Of a stretch of DNA of 64,000 bases, positions 32,394 through 42,025 are shown in pieces. The position numbers were made by a program, and so were the translations under genes. This DNA is from Brevibacillus reuszeri. GTDB taxonomy: Bacteria; Bacillota; Bacilli; Brevibacillales; Brevibacillaceae. Within the stretch, counting starts at the first letter, position 1; each line of letters begins with the position of its first letter. The stretch covers positions 1 through 64,000 of the forward strand of contig NZ_BEXF01000025.1 in NCBI RefSeq assembly GCF_002897295.1, given 5' to 3'. The notes under the pieces were generated by a model. It did no database searches. It was not told the origin of the DNA and saw nothing but the letters and a program-made list of their open reading frames with translations.

Positions 32394-32437
32394 CGGCATC
32401 CAAAAAGTAGGTTTACTTCCATAGATAGGTGATAGAG

Positions 32438-34588
32438 ATGAGAAACGAGTTAATAGCCACGCTGACGCCACAAGAGTGGGAAGAGCTTTTGCAGGAGAAA
32501 GACGAAAAATTGAAGGATACATTGCGCGAGCTGGCAGATGTCAGGGCTGCGCTGGACCAATCGACGATTGTGGCGATGACCGATCATCGGGGAATCATCT
32601 TGCGAGCGAATGACCAGTTTTGCCAAATCTCCAAGTATGCCAGACATGAATTGATTGGTCAGGACCACCGTCTGCTAAACTCAGGCTATCACCCCAAATC
32701 GTTTTTCAAGCAAATGTGGGCGTGCATTGGTTCGGGAAAAATCTGGCGAGGAGAAATCCGCAACCGGGCAAAGGATGGCAGCTATTACTGGGTGGACACG
32801 ACTATCGTGCCGTTTCGGAATCAAGAAGGAAAAATCTATCAATACGTCTCGATTCGTAGCGACATCACGGCGCGCAAGCAGATGGAAGAGGAAGTGCGCC
32901 AAAGCGAAGAAAAGTATCGCATCATCGCCGAAAATACTTCTGACATCATCAGCATGATTGATCGGAATGGGGATTTTCTATACTTGTCCCCTGCGCATAA
33001 ATCGGTCTGGGCACATGACGTTCCAGATGAAGAAATTCGGAATATGCTCGATTGGATCGCCGGTGAAGACAGAGACAATTTTTTGTATGCGATCGAGCAC
33101 ACTTTTTCTTCACGAAAAGAATATATGGTGGAATGCAGGCTCAACACCAAAAGAGACAAGCCAATTTGGACGGAAACAAAGCTTAATCCGATCGTCGATG
33201 AACACGACAACGTCACCTGCTTGATCCAGGTCACACGCGATATTACCGAACGCAAGCAATCCGAAGAGCTGATTCACTATCTCGCTTATCACGATGCATT
33301 GACAGAGCTCCCTAATCGCCGCATGTACGTACAGCATTTGGGCAAGGAAATTATGCAAGCCAAGCGTTTTCACTCGAATATGGCGGTGCTCTTTCTCGAT
33401 TTAGACCGTTTTAAAGACGTGAATGATTCGTTCGGGCATGACGTAGGGGATTTGCTGCTGATTGAAGCTGCCAAGCGCTTGAAGTCATGTGTCAAGCCGG
33501 GAGACATGGTTGGGCGTCTGGGCGGAGATGAATTTACAGTCCTGATCTCTAATCTGACAGAGCGAGAGGAAGCTGCTACTGTAGCCGAAGAGATTATGCA
33601 GGTGATGCAACAGCCGTTTCATTTGAACGGACAAGCTTTCAACATTTCCAGCAGCATCGGTATCTCCTTGTTTCCACAGGACGGGGACAATGCAGAGGAT
33701 TTGCTGAAGCGAGCAGATACCGCGCTCTACACAGTGAAGTCACGGGGCAGAAATGGCTTTGACTTTTTTGATCCATCCATGGAAGCCAAGTCTTTGGAGC
33801 GCATCCTGATGGAAAATGAACTGCGCAAAGCGATCGAGCAAGAGCATTTTCAAATTTATTATCAACCCAAAATGGACATTAAAACCGGGACGCTTACCGG
33901 TATGGAGGCATTGGTTCGGTGGGTGCATCCTGAGCTGGGAATCATTCCTCCCAACCGCTTTATCCCGATTGCAGAAGAAAGCGGCATGATTATTCCGCTG
34001 GGCGAGTGGATTTTAAAAGAAGCGTGCAAGCAAAACAAAAGATGGCACGATCAGGGCTACGAATTAAAAGTGTCCGTCAATTTATCCGTGAGACAAATTT
34101 ATCAAAAGGATTTACTGGATATGATCAAGGCGACACTCGAAGAGACGCAATTAGAGCCAGAGTGGCTGGAGCTGGAGATCACAGAAAGTATTTTTGTCAA
34201 AATGGATGAAGCGACAGTCGTACTGCAGCAAATTCGCGAGATCGGAATCCAAATCTCCATTGACGACTTTGGGACAGGGTACAGCTCCTTTAGCTACATC
34301 AAAAGCTTGCCTGTCGATACGATTAAAATTGACGCTTCATTTATTCGGGATGTTCACCATAATCAAGAAAGCCAAGCAATTGTAAAAGCGATTGTTACCA
34401 TCGCGGATAGCCTGAATATGAAGGTTGTTGCAGAAGGCATTGAGCTAAACGATCAAGTAGCAGCGCTCCAGGAAAATGGCTGCGGACATGGACAAGGCTA
34501 TCTTTTCAGCCGACCGTTGGCGACTGCTGATTTTGAGCAGTTTTTGCGTAATGAACACGCAGGAAACGATGGAACAGTGCATCATTAA
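32438..34588 (+). CDS. PAS-PAS-GGDEF-EAL c-di-GMP turnover protein
   Basis: ATG at 32438 (GTG at 32429 is an alternative) gives 716 residues without membrane helices. Domain order is: helical lead (1-45), PAS 1 (about 45-150), PAS 2 (155-275), GGDEF (285-450) with an intact GRLGGDEFTVL site, and EAL (465-710) with GMEALVRWVHP and the DDFGTGYSS and VVAEGIE metal motifs. Both the cyclase and the phosphodiesterase motifs look active. PAS domains may bind heme, flavin or other ligands. A c-di-GMP riboswitch lies 18 kb away, so c-di-GMP signalling is in use. Confidence 0.93.
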   Translation: MRNELIATLTPQEWEELLQEKDEKLKDTLRELADVRAALDQSTIVAMTDHRGIILRANDQFCQISKYARHELIGQDHRLLNSGYHPKSFFKQMWACIGSGKIWRGEIRNRAKDGSYYWVDTTIVPFRNQEGKIYQYVSIRSDITARKQMEEEVRQSEEKYRIIAENTSDIISMIDRNGDFLYLSPAHKSVWAHDVPDEEIRNMLDWIAGEDRDNFLYAIEHTFSSRKEYMVECRLNTKRDKPIWTETKLNPIVDEHDNVTCLIQVTRDITERKQSEELIHYLAYHDALTELPNRRMYVQHLGKEIMQAKRFHSNMAVLFLDLDRFKDVNDSFGHDVGDLLLIEAAKRLKSCVKPGDMVGRLGGDEFTVLISNLTEREEAATVAEEIMQVMQQPFHLNGQAFNISSSIGISLFPQDGDNAEDLLKRADTALYTVKSRGRNGFDFFDPSMEAKSLERILMENELRKAIEQEHFQIYYQPKMDIKTGTLTGMEALVRWVHPELGIIPPNRFIPIAEESGMIIPLGEWILKEACKQNKRWHDQGYELKVSVNLSVRQIYQKDLLDMIKATLEETQLEPEWLELEITESIFVKMDEATVVLQQIREIGIQISIDDFGTGYSSFSYIKSLPVDTIKIDASFIRDVHHNQESQAIVKAIVTIADSLNMKVVAEGIELNDQVAALQENGCGHGQGYLFSRPLATADFEQFLRNEHAGNDGTVHH

Positions 34589-34610
34589 AGAATTGAACAA
34601 GCTGTATGCA

Positions 34611-34641
34611 AGCCGGGGAAGCGATCCCCGGCTGTTTTTTC
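34611..34641 (+). terminator. terminator of the GGDEF-EAL gene
   Basis: AGCCGGGGA and TCCCCGGCT stem, then six T. Confidence 0.9.
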
Positions 34642-34797
34642 GTGCATGGCAGCCTATTTTATCATTTTAGCCGAGAAGACTGACAACTAGTTTTCTAGCT
34701 AAGTTTTTTAAACTGCGGTAATATCACCATCAGGGAGAAAATTTGTGATACCATGAACTGTATTTTCATTTTCATAGGTCGAAAAAGGAGGTCCCCT

Positions 34798-35712
34798 GTG
34801 GGAAGGTTTTCTATCAAAACAACCATAGCGATTGCAAGTCTAGTATTCATCTGGGGGATCAGCTGGGCGATCTACAAGATGGCATTGGCTTTTACCCCGC
34901 CGATTTTGTTTGCAGGAATGCGATCCTTGATTGGAGGCGTACTACTGGCACTCTGTTTGCTGCCAACCTGGAAAAAGATCAATTGGCGTGAAAATTGGCC
35001 GAAATATTGTATTTCTGCCGTGCTGAATACGTTGTTTTTCTACGGTATTCAGACGGTAGGGTTGGTGTATTTGCCAGGTGGATTATTCTCTGTGTTAGTT
35101 TACTTCCAACCGATTCTCATTGGTTTGTTCGCTTGGATGTGGCTGGGGGAGAGAATGACCTGGATAAAGATTACGGGATTGACTCTGGGCTTCCTCGGAA
35201 TAGTGTCAGTGAGCGCGGATGGATTTACCGGACAAGTGTCTGCTATCGGTGTCGTTCTAGGATTATTGACAGCATTGACCTGGGCGCTTGGCGTCATTTA
35301 CGTAAAAAAAGAGAGTGCCAAGGTAGACTCTCTCTGGATGGTCGCGATGCAAAGCCTTTTGGGCGGGGCCGTGCTTACCGTGATGGGAGCTGGTCTGGAG
35401 AACTGGTCTGATATCGTCTGGAATACGCAGTATCTCATTGGACTTGGATACGGTTCTACATTTGGCGTGCCGATTGCGATTGCCATTTACTTTAGCTTGG
35501 TCAATGCGGGTGAAGCCAGCAAGGTTGCAGCTTTTACATTCCTCGTGCCACTGATTGCCGTCATTACCGGAACCATTTTTATGGACGAGCCGATTACGTT
35601 TACACTGCTTGCAGGATTACTTCTGATCGTTGTCAGTATTTATCTCGTAAACTACCAGGGCAAGGTGAAAAAGAGCCGCCAGAAGGCAGCACAGATGACC
35701 TACGAAAGCTAA
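34798..35712 (+). CDS. EamA family transporter
   Basis: GTG at 34798 has a perfect AAAGGAGG 7 bases upstream, so the longer frame from 34753 is not used; the product is 304 residues. It has ten predicted membrane helices in two EamA halves (LVFIWGISWAIYKMAL early; LGLLTALTWALGVIYVKKES in the second half) and a basic C-terminal tail. EamA proteins export amino acids or other metabolites; the substrate is unknown. It is followed by a bidirectional terminator. Confidence 0.88.
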   Translation: MGRFSIKTTIAIASLVFIWGISWAIYKMALAFTPPILFAGMRSLIGGVLLALCLLPTWKKINWRENWPKYCISAVLNTLFFYGIQTVGLVYLPGGLFSVLVYFQPILIGLFAWMWLGERMTWIKITGLTLGFLGIVSVSADGFTGQVSAIGVVLGLLTALTWALGVIYVKKESAKVDSLWMVAMQSLLGGAVLTVMGAGLENWSDIVWNTQYLIGLGYGSTFGVPIAIAIYFSLVNAGEASKVAAFTFLVPLIAVITGTIFMDEPITFTLLAGLLLIVVSIYLVNYQGKVKKSRQKAAQMTYES

Positions 35713-35725
35713 CCACGAACAAAAA

Positions 35726-35760
35726 ACAGCCGACAATGAATTGCTCGGCTGTTTTTCTTT
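35726..35760. terminator. bidirectional terminator
   Basis: ACAGCCGA and TCGGCTGT stem with T runs on both sides, between the convergent EamA and NadD-like genes. Confidence 0.88.
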
Positions 35761-35775
35761 TGCTGCGAATCGATG

Positions 35776-36405
35776 CTAGCTGCGATAAATACCTTGCTCA
35801 TAAATATATTTCAAGCATTCATCTGGCAGTAAAAAACTGGGGTCTCCGCCCTTGCGGATTTCGTCGCGAATATACGTAGAGCTGATTCCCATGTTAATGC
35901 CTTTGCTCATGATATGGAAGTGCTCATCGTTATTGCGCAGCAGGGCATCCTCGGCAATCAGATCGGCAGTCGGATAGCCTTCCCGCGACATGACGATGAA
36001 GTAGAATTCGGTTAAAAGCTTTTCCGCATTTCCCCAATTGGACATACCCGTGAGCAGATCTGAGCCCATAATGAAGAATAGCTCATCGTTTGGATATTTT
36101 TTGCGCATATGAATCATGGTGTCATACGTATACGTTTCTCCAGGGAGTGCATCCATCTCTACTGTCGAGATTTCAAACAGAGGATCGCCTTTACTGTTTG
36201 TCTTGCTTTTGCAGGTAGCGAGCGCCAATTCCAGCATGCGCAAGCGATGAACATCGTCTGTCTGCATTTTTTTATCATGGCGCTTGGAGGAACAAGGGAC
36301 AAAGATGACTTTATCCAGCCGTCTCCGGTGAGCTACTGTGGCTGCCGTAAACAAATGGCTATAGGTGATTGGATCGAAGCTGCTGCCATAAATGCCAATT
36401 CGCAT
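35776..36405 (-). CDS. NadD-like nicotinate/nicotinamide nucleotide adenylyltransferase
   Basis: The 209-residue nucleotidyltransferase has an N-terminal GSSFDPITYSHL that corresponds to the (H/T)xGH motif, here with Thr at the first position and Ser for Gly. The C-terminal GISSTYIRDEI is the ISSTxIR signature. It transfers AMP from ATP to a pyridine mononucleotide. It lies last in a minus-strand run with a nicotinamidase-like and an NrtR-like gene, so an NAD salvage role is likely, in addition to a housekeeping NadD that should exist elsewhere. Confidence 0.82.
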   Translation of the reverse strand: MRIGIYGSSFDPITYSHLFTAATVAHRRRLDKVIFVPCSSKRHDKKMQTDDVHRLRMLELALATCKSKTNSKGDPLFEISTVEMDALPGETYTYDTMIHMRKKYPNDELFFIMGSDLLTGMSNWGNAEKLLTEFYFIVMSREGYPTADLIAEDALLRNNDEHFHIMSKGINMGISSTYIRDEIRKGGDPSFLLPDECLKYIYEQGIYRS

Positions 36406-36443
36406 ATGAGATCCCTGCCTTTATACGTAGTCGACAATGCTGG

Positions 36444-37001
36444 TTATGCTTTTTGGGATTGCTTCAAGACTGTCATGCCGAGCTGGTTTTTAAAATGACC
36501 GAGTGCCCATTCATGTCCGGCTGGATTGAAGCTGGCGACGGCATCCTCGTGGATGACGACACGAAACCCGTTATAAAAGCCTTCGATTGCGGTGTGCAGC
36601 ACACAAATGTCCGTGCAGACGCCAACGAGGTGAATTTCCGTAATGCCACGTGTGCGCAGCAGGAGAGCCAGGTCCGTTCCTTGAAAAGCGCTGTAGCGTG
36701 TTTTATCCATCCAATGAATGGTATCCTCGAATTCCTCATACGTGTTCTGAATGCTTCCGTACAGGTTTCGGCCTGGAGTACCAATGATGTTATGCGGGGG
36801 ATAAAGGCCTGTTTCCGGGTGATACGGGTCTTGCTCCTTGTGCGCATCTATTGCCATCACGACAAAGTCGCCTTCAGCCAAAAATTCACGAACGAGCTCT
36901 TGAATCCGTCCTTCGATTACTTGGCCTGGCACTCCACATGTCAAGGCACCATCAGTGGCAACAAAGTCGTTGGTATAGTCAATGACAATCAGAGCTTTCA
37001 T
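36444..37001 (-). CDS. isochorismatase-type cysteine hydrolase, probable nicotinamidase
   Basis: The 185-residue cysteine hydrolase has the triad Asp8 (VIDYTNDF), Lys (WMDKTRYSAF) and Cys (VGVCTDICVLH). Context with a NadD-like enzyme and an NrtR regulator makes nicotinamide to nicotinate hydrolysis the most likely reaction; a related amidase cannot be excluded from sequence alone. It is on the minus strand between the other two genes. Confidence 0.82.
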   Translation of the reverse strand: MKALIVIDYTNDFVATDGALTCGVPGQVIEGRIQELVREFLAEGDFVVMAIDAHKEQDPYHPETGLYPPHNIIGTPGRNLYGSIQNTYEEFEDTIHWMDKTRYSAFQGTDLALLLRTRGITEIHLVGVCTDICVLHTAIEGFYNGFRVVIHEDAVASFNPAGHEWALGHFKNQLGMTVLKQSQKA

Positions 37002-37024
37002 ACGTAAAACCTCCTCAGTCGATT

Positions 37025-37813
37025 TTAATAAATCATGGCAACCGGCATGTAGTCGGTAAAGCGATACAGCTTGGCAGGGGAGTTGGAATACTCTGTTGAG
37101 TAGAGCGGGGTACCATCTGCTGCGAGTACCGGCTCTAAAATTCCTTGTCTTCTGGTTGTAGAAAGCAGGCGACGCTCAAAATTGCCGCGATCGCTTACCT
37201 TGAACGTAGGTACGACTGTTTCAATCACCTGCAAAAGCTCGCTAAGGGTGAACTCGCCAGGCAAAAAGGCTTTGGCGATATTGGTCTGAAGCATTTTTTC
37301 GCGCACCCGCGCTAGGGCATCGGTCAAAATCTCCCGATGGTCAAAAGCAAGCTGGAGTCCAAAGGCTTCCTCTATGGGAAAGAGACGCGCTTCCGATGCA
37401 TCGTCGTCAGCTTTGGCATGTGCGAGCAATTCCTCGTGAACGAGCGAAACATAAGCGACGCTCGGAATCCAGCCCCGCGGATCTCTGCCAGGCTTGTAGT
37501 ACGTCTTTAGCTGCTCGATATGAACATCGCGATCGATATTCGTTTCTTCCTTCAGTTCCCGATACGCACACTCATCCAATGTTTCGCTTTCCTTGGAAAA
37601 GCCCCCGGGCAGTGCCCATTGCTCACCAAAGGTTGTGCTTTTTCTTTTGATCAAGAGGACGGAAAGCTGCTTGGTCGGCAAAGATTTCGTCTTTGTATGT
37701 CTCGCTTGAGAGGTGATGGTAAATATACAAATATCAGTAGGCAGTCCGTCCGGTGAGCGATGCTTTTGGGTACGATAGCTGATGCGCCTGGCTGGCAACG
37801 GTTTGATGGACAT
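37025..37813 (-). CDS. nrtR: NrtR family Nudix transcriptional regulator
   Basis: The start ATG (37811-37813 complement) has GAAAGGATTGG upstream and is preferred over the longer frame from 37843; the product is 262 residues. The Nudix domain (about 40-180) has the full box from GGFSKESETLDECAYRELKE through ETNI. A C-terminal winged helix (about 185-250, FTLSELLQVIETVVPTFKVS) follows. NrtR proteins repress NAD genes and respond to ADP-ribose. Position ahead of two pyridine-nucleotide genes fits. Two AACATTGTTA-like sites lie over its promoter. Confidence 0.85.
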   Translation of the reverse strand: MSIKPLPARRISYRTQKHRSPDGLPTDICIFTITSQARHTKTKSLPTKQLSVLLIKRKSTTFGEQWALPGGFSKESETLDECAYRELKEETNIDRDVHIEQLKTYYKPGRDPRGWIPSVAYVSLVHEELLAHAKADDDASEARLFPIEEAFGLQLAFDHREILTDALARVREKMLQTNIAKAFLPGEFTLSELLQVIETVVPTFKVSDRGNFERRLLSTTRRQGILEPVLAADGTPLYSTEYSNSPAKLYRFTDYMPVAMIY

Positions 37814-37858
37814 AAAACCAATCCTTTCGTGTCGATCCCTCATTGCTGTCTTACTTGT

Positions 37859-37905
37859 ATATTATATTTTTGTTTTAACAATGTCAATATAACAATGTTA
37901 AAATG
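37859..37905 (-). promoter_or_regulatory. promoter and candidate NrtR operators
   Basis: On the minus strand TTGACA (37882-37887), 17-base spacer and TAATAT (37859-37864). Two near-copies of the palindromic TAACATTGTTA (37891-37901 and over the -35 at 37875-37887) cover the promoter and suggest autoregulation. Confidence 0.65.
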
Positions 37906-37925
37906 TGTGCTTTTAACAGAAAACA

Positions 37926-37953
37926 AAAAGACGTCGCAAAATGGCAGACGTCA
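37926..37953 (-). terminator. terminator of ppk
   Basis: On the minus strand AGACGTC and GACGTCT arms followed by TTTTGTTTTC, just after the ppk stop. Confidence 0.75.
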
Positions 37954-37978
37954 GTAGCGTGTATTCGTTGGTGTATCC

Positions 37979-40102
37979 CTATTCCAGTAGCGCAGTAATC
38001 GGTTTCAGACGTTGTGCAGAGAACGCCTTTTCTCGCGATTGATTGAGTCGGAATGCTTCCTCCCAAAAAAAGAGCTGACTGTTCAGGGGAAATGGACTCT
38101 CGGGTTGTACACGTATGTAAGTACCGTCGGGCAAGAGCATGGATGCTTTGGCATCATCTTTGAGCATGACCTCCAGATAATGAATCACTCTGGCTTTTAA
38201 ATCGTCCTGAACGACAGGGAACAAAATCTCGACGCGTGCGATCATGTTGCGTGTCATCCAGTCCGCGCTGGAAAGATAGACCTGGGGATTCCCACCGTTG
38301 CAGAACACATAAATGCGGCTATGCTCCAGGTAACGGCCTACGATACTGATGACCCGTATGTTAGCGCTGACCTCGGGTAAGCCCGGGCGCAGGCAACAGA
38401 TGCCGCGGACGATCAAATCAATTTTGACCCCGGCGCATGATGCCCGATACAAGGCTTCGATGATTTGTTTGTCAGTCAATGAATTCATCTTGGCGATGAT
38501 AAAAGCAGGCTTTCCTGCAAGGCTGTTCTCCAATTCTTTTTCAATGAGTGCCAAAAAGCTCTCGCGCATGCCGATCGGCGCTGTAGAGATCTCACGCCAG
38601 GCAGGTGGATGCGAATAACCAGACAAATGATTGAAAAAGTTGGACGCATCGATTCCGAATTCCTCACGCGAGGTAAGCATTCCGATGTCTGTGTAGGTGC
38701 CTGCCGTTTTGTCATTGTAATTGCCCGTGCTAAGATGCACGTATCTTCTCAGTTGGTTGTCTTCTACACGCACGACGAGTGTAATTTTGCTGTGGGTTTT
38801 CAATCCGGCCACTCCGTAAATGACATGGCAGCCGGCATTTTCCAGCTTTTTCGCCCAGACGATGTTGTTCTCCTCATCAAAGCGTGCTTTCAGCTCAAGC
38901 AAGACTGTGACCTGCTTTCCGTTATCCGCCGCTTTCAGCAACGCATTGACGATAGGAGAATCTCCGCTCACGCGATACAGCGTTTGCTTGATGGCCAAAA
39001 CATTCGGGTCGACTGCAGCCTCCTGAACGAATTGGATGATTGGGTCGAAAGATTCATACGGGTGATGCAGCAAAATATCCTTTTTTTGAATCGCTGCAAA
39101 AATATCTTCCTCGTCCAGCAAATCAAGCGGATGCTGGGAAGTAAGCGGCTCAAACCGCAGATGATCATACCCTGCGAGTGCATGAAAGCGGAAATAGAAG
39201 CTGGGGTCGAGTGGACCATCCAGTCGGAAAATTTCGAAAGCGGACAGCTCCAGCCAATCCTGTAGCGTCTCTTTCAAAAAGTCACTCATAGATGCAGCAA
39301 CAGCCAAGCGGGAGGGCTCACCCATTTTTCGCTTTTTCAGCTCTTGCTCGATCGCTTCTAACAGGTCTTCCGTCTCGTCTTCGTCAATGGTTAAATCAGC
39401 GTTGCGTGTAATCCGAAACGGACTTGCCTCTAGAATGTTGTAGCCCCGGAACAAAGTATCCATATACAGGGCGATGACATCCTCGAGCAAAATGAAATGG
39501 GCTTCTCCGTCAGGGGAGGGCAGCTCCAGAAAGCGCGGGACAACAGCGGGTACTTGTACCACAGCAAACAGTGGGCCCTCGCTTTCTGGATCGTCATCCT
39601 CCAGTAGCACCGCCAGATTCAAGCTTTTGTTCAGCAGCATCGGGAACGGATGGCTGGCGTCTACAGCCATTGGTGTGAGCACAGGATACAGATGGTGGTG
39701 GAAAAATTGATGGACAAACTGTTCCTGCTCACAGCTTAATTGCTCTGCTTTCACAAATCGAATACCTGCCCGCTGGAGGTCAGGCGTAATTTCGTTTTTC
39801 AGGATTGCATACATGGACCTGAGCACATGGTGGGTCCGCTCCCAAACGGCTTGGAGCTGTTCCCCTGGAGTCATCCCCGATTTGTTGTCTGGCTTGGTGA
39901 ATCCAGCCTTCACCTGATCCTTTAGACCAGCTACCCTTACCATGAAAAACTCGTCAAAGTTGCTGCTTGCGATTGCAATAAATTTTAACCGTTCAAATAA
40001 TGGATTATCCGGATTGGCGGCCTCTGCCAGCACGCGCTCGTTAAATGCAATCCAGCTCAATTCTCGATTGATATAATAATCTGGAATACTAAAGTCCTTC
40101 AT
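37979..40102 (-). CDS. ppk1: polyphosphate kinase 1
   Basis: The 707-residue product has the full family length. The N-terminal YYINRELSWIAFNERVLAEA followed by IAIASSNFDEFFMVRVAGLK, the long head domain and two catalytic C domains are present. The autophosphorylated His lies in GLKTHSKITLVVR. The enzyme makes polyphosphate from ATP at the membrane. ppx lies upstream on the same strand, separated by a 173-bp MITE-like insertion (40132-40304), so the two may once have been closer coupled. Confidence 0.95.
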   Translation of the reverse strand: MKDFSIPDYYINRELSWIAFNERVLAEAANPDNPLFERLKFIAIASSNFDEFFMVRVAGLKDQVKAGFTKPDNKSGMTPGEQLQAVWERTHHVLRSMYAILKNEITPDLQRAGIRFVKAEQLSCEQEQFVHQFFHHHLYPVLTPMAVDASHPFPMLLNKSLNLAVLLEDDDPESEGPLFAVVQVPAVVPRFLELPSPDGEAHFILLEDVIALYMDTLFRGYNILEASPFRITRNADLTIDEDETEDLLEAIEQELKKRKMGEPSRLAVAASMSDFLKETLQDWLELSAFEIFRLDGPLDPSFYFRFHALAGYDHLRFEPLTSQHPLDLLDEEDIFAAIQKKDILLHHPYESFDPIIQFVQEAAVDPNVLAIKQTLYRVSGDSPIVNALLKAADNGKQVTVLLELKARFDEENNIVWAKKLENAGCHVIYGVAGLKTHSKITLVVRVEDNQLRRYVHLSTGNYNDKTAGTYTDIGMLTSREEFGIDASNFFNHLSGYSHPPAWREISTAPIGMRESFLALIEKELENSLAGKPAFIIAKMNSLTDKQIIEALYRASCAGVKIDLIVRGICCLRPGLPEVSANIRVISIVGRYLEHSRIYVFCNGGNPQVYLSSADWMTRNMIARVEILFPVVQDDLKARVIHYLEVMLKDDAKASMLLPDGTYIRVQPESPFPLNSQLFFWEEAFRLNQSREKAFSAQRLKPITALLE

Positions 40103-40131
40103 CCATGTCCAACCCTTTTATATATTTATAG

Positions 40132-40304
40132 AGGTTGTTCAAAAAGTCGTCTTTTGATCACGAAGGATTCCTGAAAGCTAATCGACATCGAAAATGGCGT
40201 TCACCTTTGAAGTCCGGTGCTCATGTAGTTTGCCTACATTCCGCTCCTCCTTCTTCCGGTTCTCGTCATTTTCTCGGTGCTGAAAAGCCAACTTTTTGAA
40301 CACG
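40132..40304. mobile_element. MITE-like element with 9-bp target duplication
   Basis: The ends carry inverted repeats containing GTTCAAAAAGT (left 40137-40147; right, inverted, about 40291-40301). The element is flanked by direct repeats TATTTATAG at 40123-40131 and 40305-40313. It has no ORF. It sits between ppx and ppk on their shared strand. Confidence 0.75.
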
Positions 40305-40368
40305 TATTTATAGGTAGATGATTCCAACTCATTTAGGACAAGTATAGCAGGCTACTATTAAGTGATTG

Positions 40369-41904
40369 TTAAGTTTTGGGCTTGTCGAGTACTGCTTCAA
40401 ACGATATCGGTATTTTCCAACCCTTGGAGAACTTGATCAATGGTTCGTCCAGCAAGGAATATTCCAAATGATCCGTGCGCTTGCCTACGCAAATAAGAGA
40501 ATACGAGCCATTTGTTTTCGTGAGCTGGACAGAGCGGATCGACTGCGTCATGGAGCGATCCAGCATCCGGGATACTAATAGGACGTGGCCGAGCTTTTCA
40601 ATCATGCTCTTGTCCTGTTTGGAAACGATGTCTGGATGGCGGTTGATCTGGCTCACCAGCAGCTTATTGCTTTTGTAAGACGCAAGCATCGCGATGAGCA
40701 GTCGCTCCCGGTGCGTGTAGCCTGCCATCAATACCTGCGAGAGTAAATAAAACGTATGCTCGGATGACTCGTATACGTTGATGGTACGGCCTGCATCGTG
40801 TAGCAGGGTAGCCGTAGCCAAAAGCTCTCGCTCCGCTTGGCCGAATGTATGGAGACCCTGGGCGCCTAGCTGGTCAAACAGAGATAGGGCCAAGCTTTTG
40901 ACATGCTCGGCATGTGTACGGTCGATGTGATAGCGATTCATGAATTGCGCCGCGGTTTTTGCATGAATATCGCTACCAGTTGCAGGCGGTTCTGATCCCC
41001 AAACCGACGCATAAAGTACACCCTCACGCAGACCTTTGTTGCTCACGAGAAGGACATCACTGCCTGTGTGTTCCAGCAAGGATTCAAAAGCAGCGATCCC
41101 TGAAAGCACGACATCTGCCCGGTCCTTGGACATCCCTGGAACCTGACGTCTTTCTTCCAGAGGGAGGCTGCGGATATGCTCCAAAATACCCGTTACACTT
41201 TCTGTGCTGATCGGGTAATGATGCAGGCTGTCCATGCTGTAGTGAACGGAGCGCTGATGAATTTTTCCCAGATTGCGTGCAGTGCCGCCGATCGCAATCA
41301 CAGGACATTTTTTGCCCATAAGCCATGGCTTGGATGCGAATGAGGCGGCTAGAAAAGAACGCAGCTGGGCGAATTCAGCTTCTGTCGGTATGTCGCTATG
41401 TAGAAACATTTTTGTCAGTGTAACAATTCCAAAAGGGAAGCTGTGACTCTCTTGCAGCCTGCGATTTTGAAAATACGTGATCTCCGTGCTGCCACCACCG
41501 ATATCAATCGTAACTCCCTCGTCTACATTCATGCTGTCCATCACAGCGAGATAGCCATAATGGGCTTCTTCCTCTCCTGTTAAAATCTGGATAGCGATTC
41601 CTGTTTCAGCTTTGATCCGCTGGGTCAGCTCGATCCCGTTTTCTGCCTGTCTGACGGCAGCTGTGGCAACGGCAATTGTTTTTTGGACCTGTCTCGCATC
41701 CAGCAGCTCCTTGAATTGGTGCAAACAAGTGAGCGTAATGGATATTCCTTCGGCGTCGAGACGGTTGTTTTGCAGATGATTGCTGAGCCTGAGGCTGCGC
41801 TTGATATTGTCCACTTCGGTCAGATTTCCCTGCTCGTCCTGCTTATAAATAACCAGCCTGGCTGTATTTGAACCAAGGTCGATAACACCAATACTTTTCG
41901 TCAT
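40369..41904 (-). CDS. ppx: exopolyphosphatase (Ppx/GppA) with HD domain
   Basis: The start at 41904 (MTKSIGVIDLGSNTARLVIY) has GTGGGGAATC upstream and gives 511 residues. An N-terminal ASKHA-fold phosphatase (GEEEAHYGYLAVMDSM, TIDIGGGSTEI) and a C-terminal HD-like helical domain (LLHDAGRTINVYESSEHT) are as in long Ppx proteins. It degrades polyphosphate or pppGpp. It is encoded upstream of ppk on the same strand. Confidence 0.93.
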   Translation of the reverse strand: MTKSIGVIDLGSNTARLVIYKQDEQGNLTEVDNIKRSLRLSNHLQNNRLDAEGISITLTCLHQFKELLDARQVQKTIAVATAAVRQAENGIELTQRIKAETGIAIQILTGEEEAHYGYLAVMDSMNVDEGVTIDIGGGSTEITYFQNRRLQESHSFPFGIVTLTKMFLHSDIPTEAEFAQLRSFLAASFASKPWLMGKKCPVIAIGGTARNLGKIHQRSVHYSMDSLHHYPISTESVTGILEHIRSLPLEERRQVPGMSKDRADVVLSGIAAFESLLEHTGSDVLLVSNKGLREGVLYASVWGSEPPATGSDIHAKTAAQFMNRYHIDRTHAEHVKSLALSLFDQLGAQGLHTFGQAERELLATATLLHDAGRTINVYESSEHTFYLLSQVLMAGYTHRERLLIAMLASYKSNKLLVSQINRHPDIVSKQDKSMIEKLGHVLLVSRMLDRSMTQSIRSVQLTKTNGSYSLICVGKRTDHLEYSLLDEPLIKFSKGWKIPISFEAVLDKPKT

Positions 41905-41989
41905 GAGATTCCCCACTTTGCGATAGTACCATTTTTTGATCTTTCCATTATGCCACATAATTTAAGGATTCCACCCAATAACTTGTTAG

Positions 41990-42018
41990 TTGACAACAGC
42001 CCAAAACCTTTTTATAAT
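41990..42018 (+). promoter_or_regulatory. consensus promoter of the T-box operon
   Basis: TTGACA (41990-41995), 17-base spacer, TATAAT (42013-42018): a perfect SigA match, divergent from ppx. Confidence 0.9.
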
Positions 42019-42025
42019 CGGAGAC

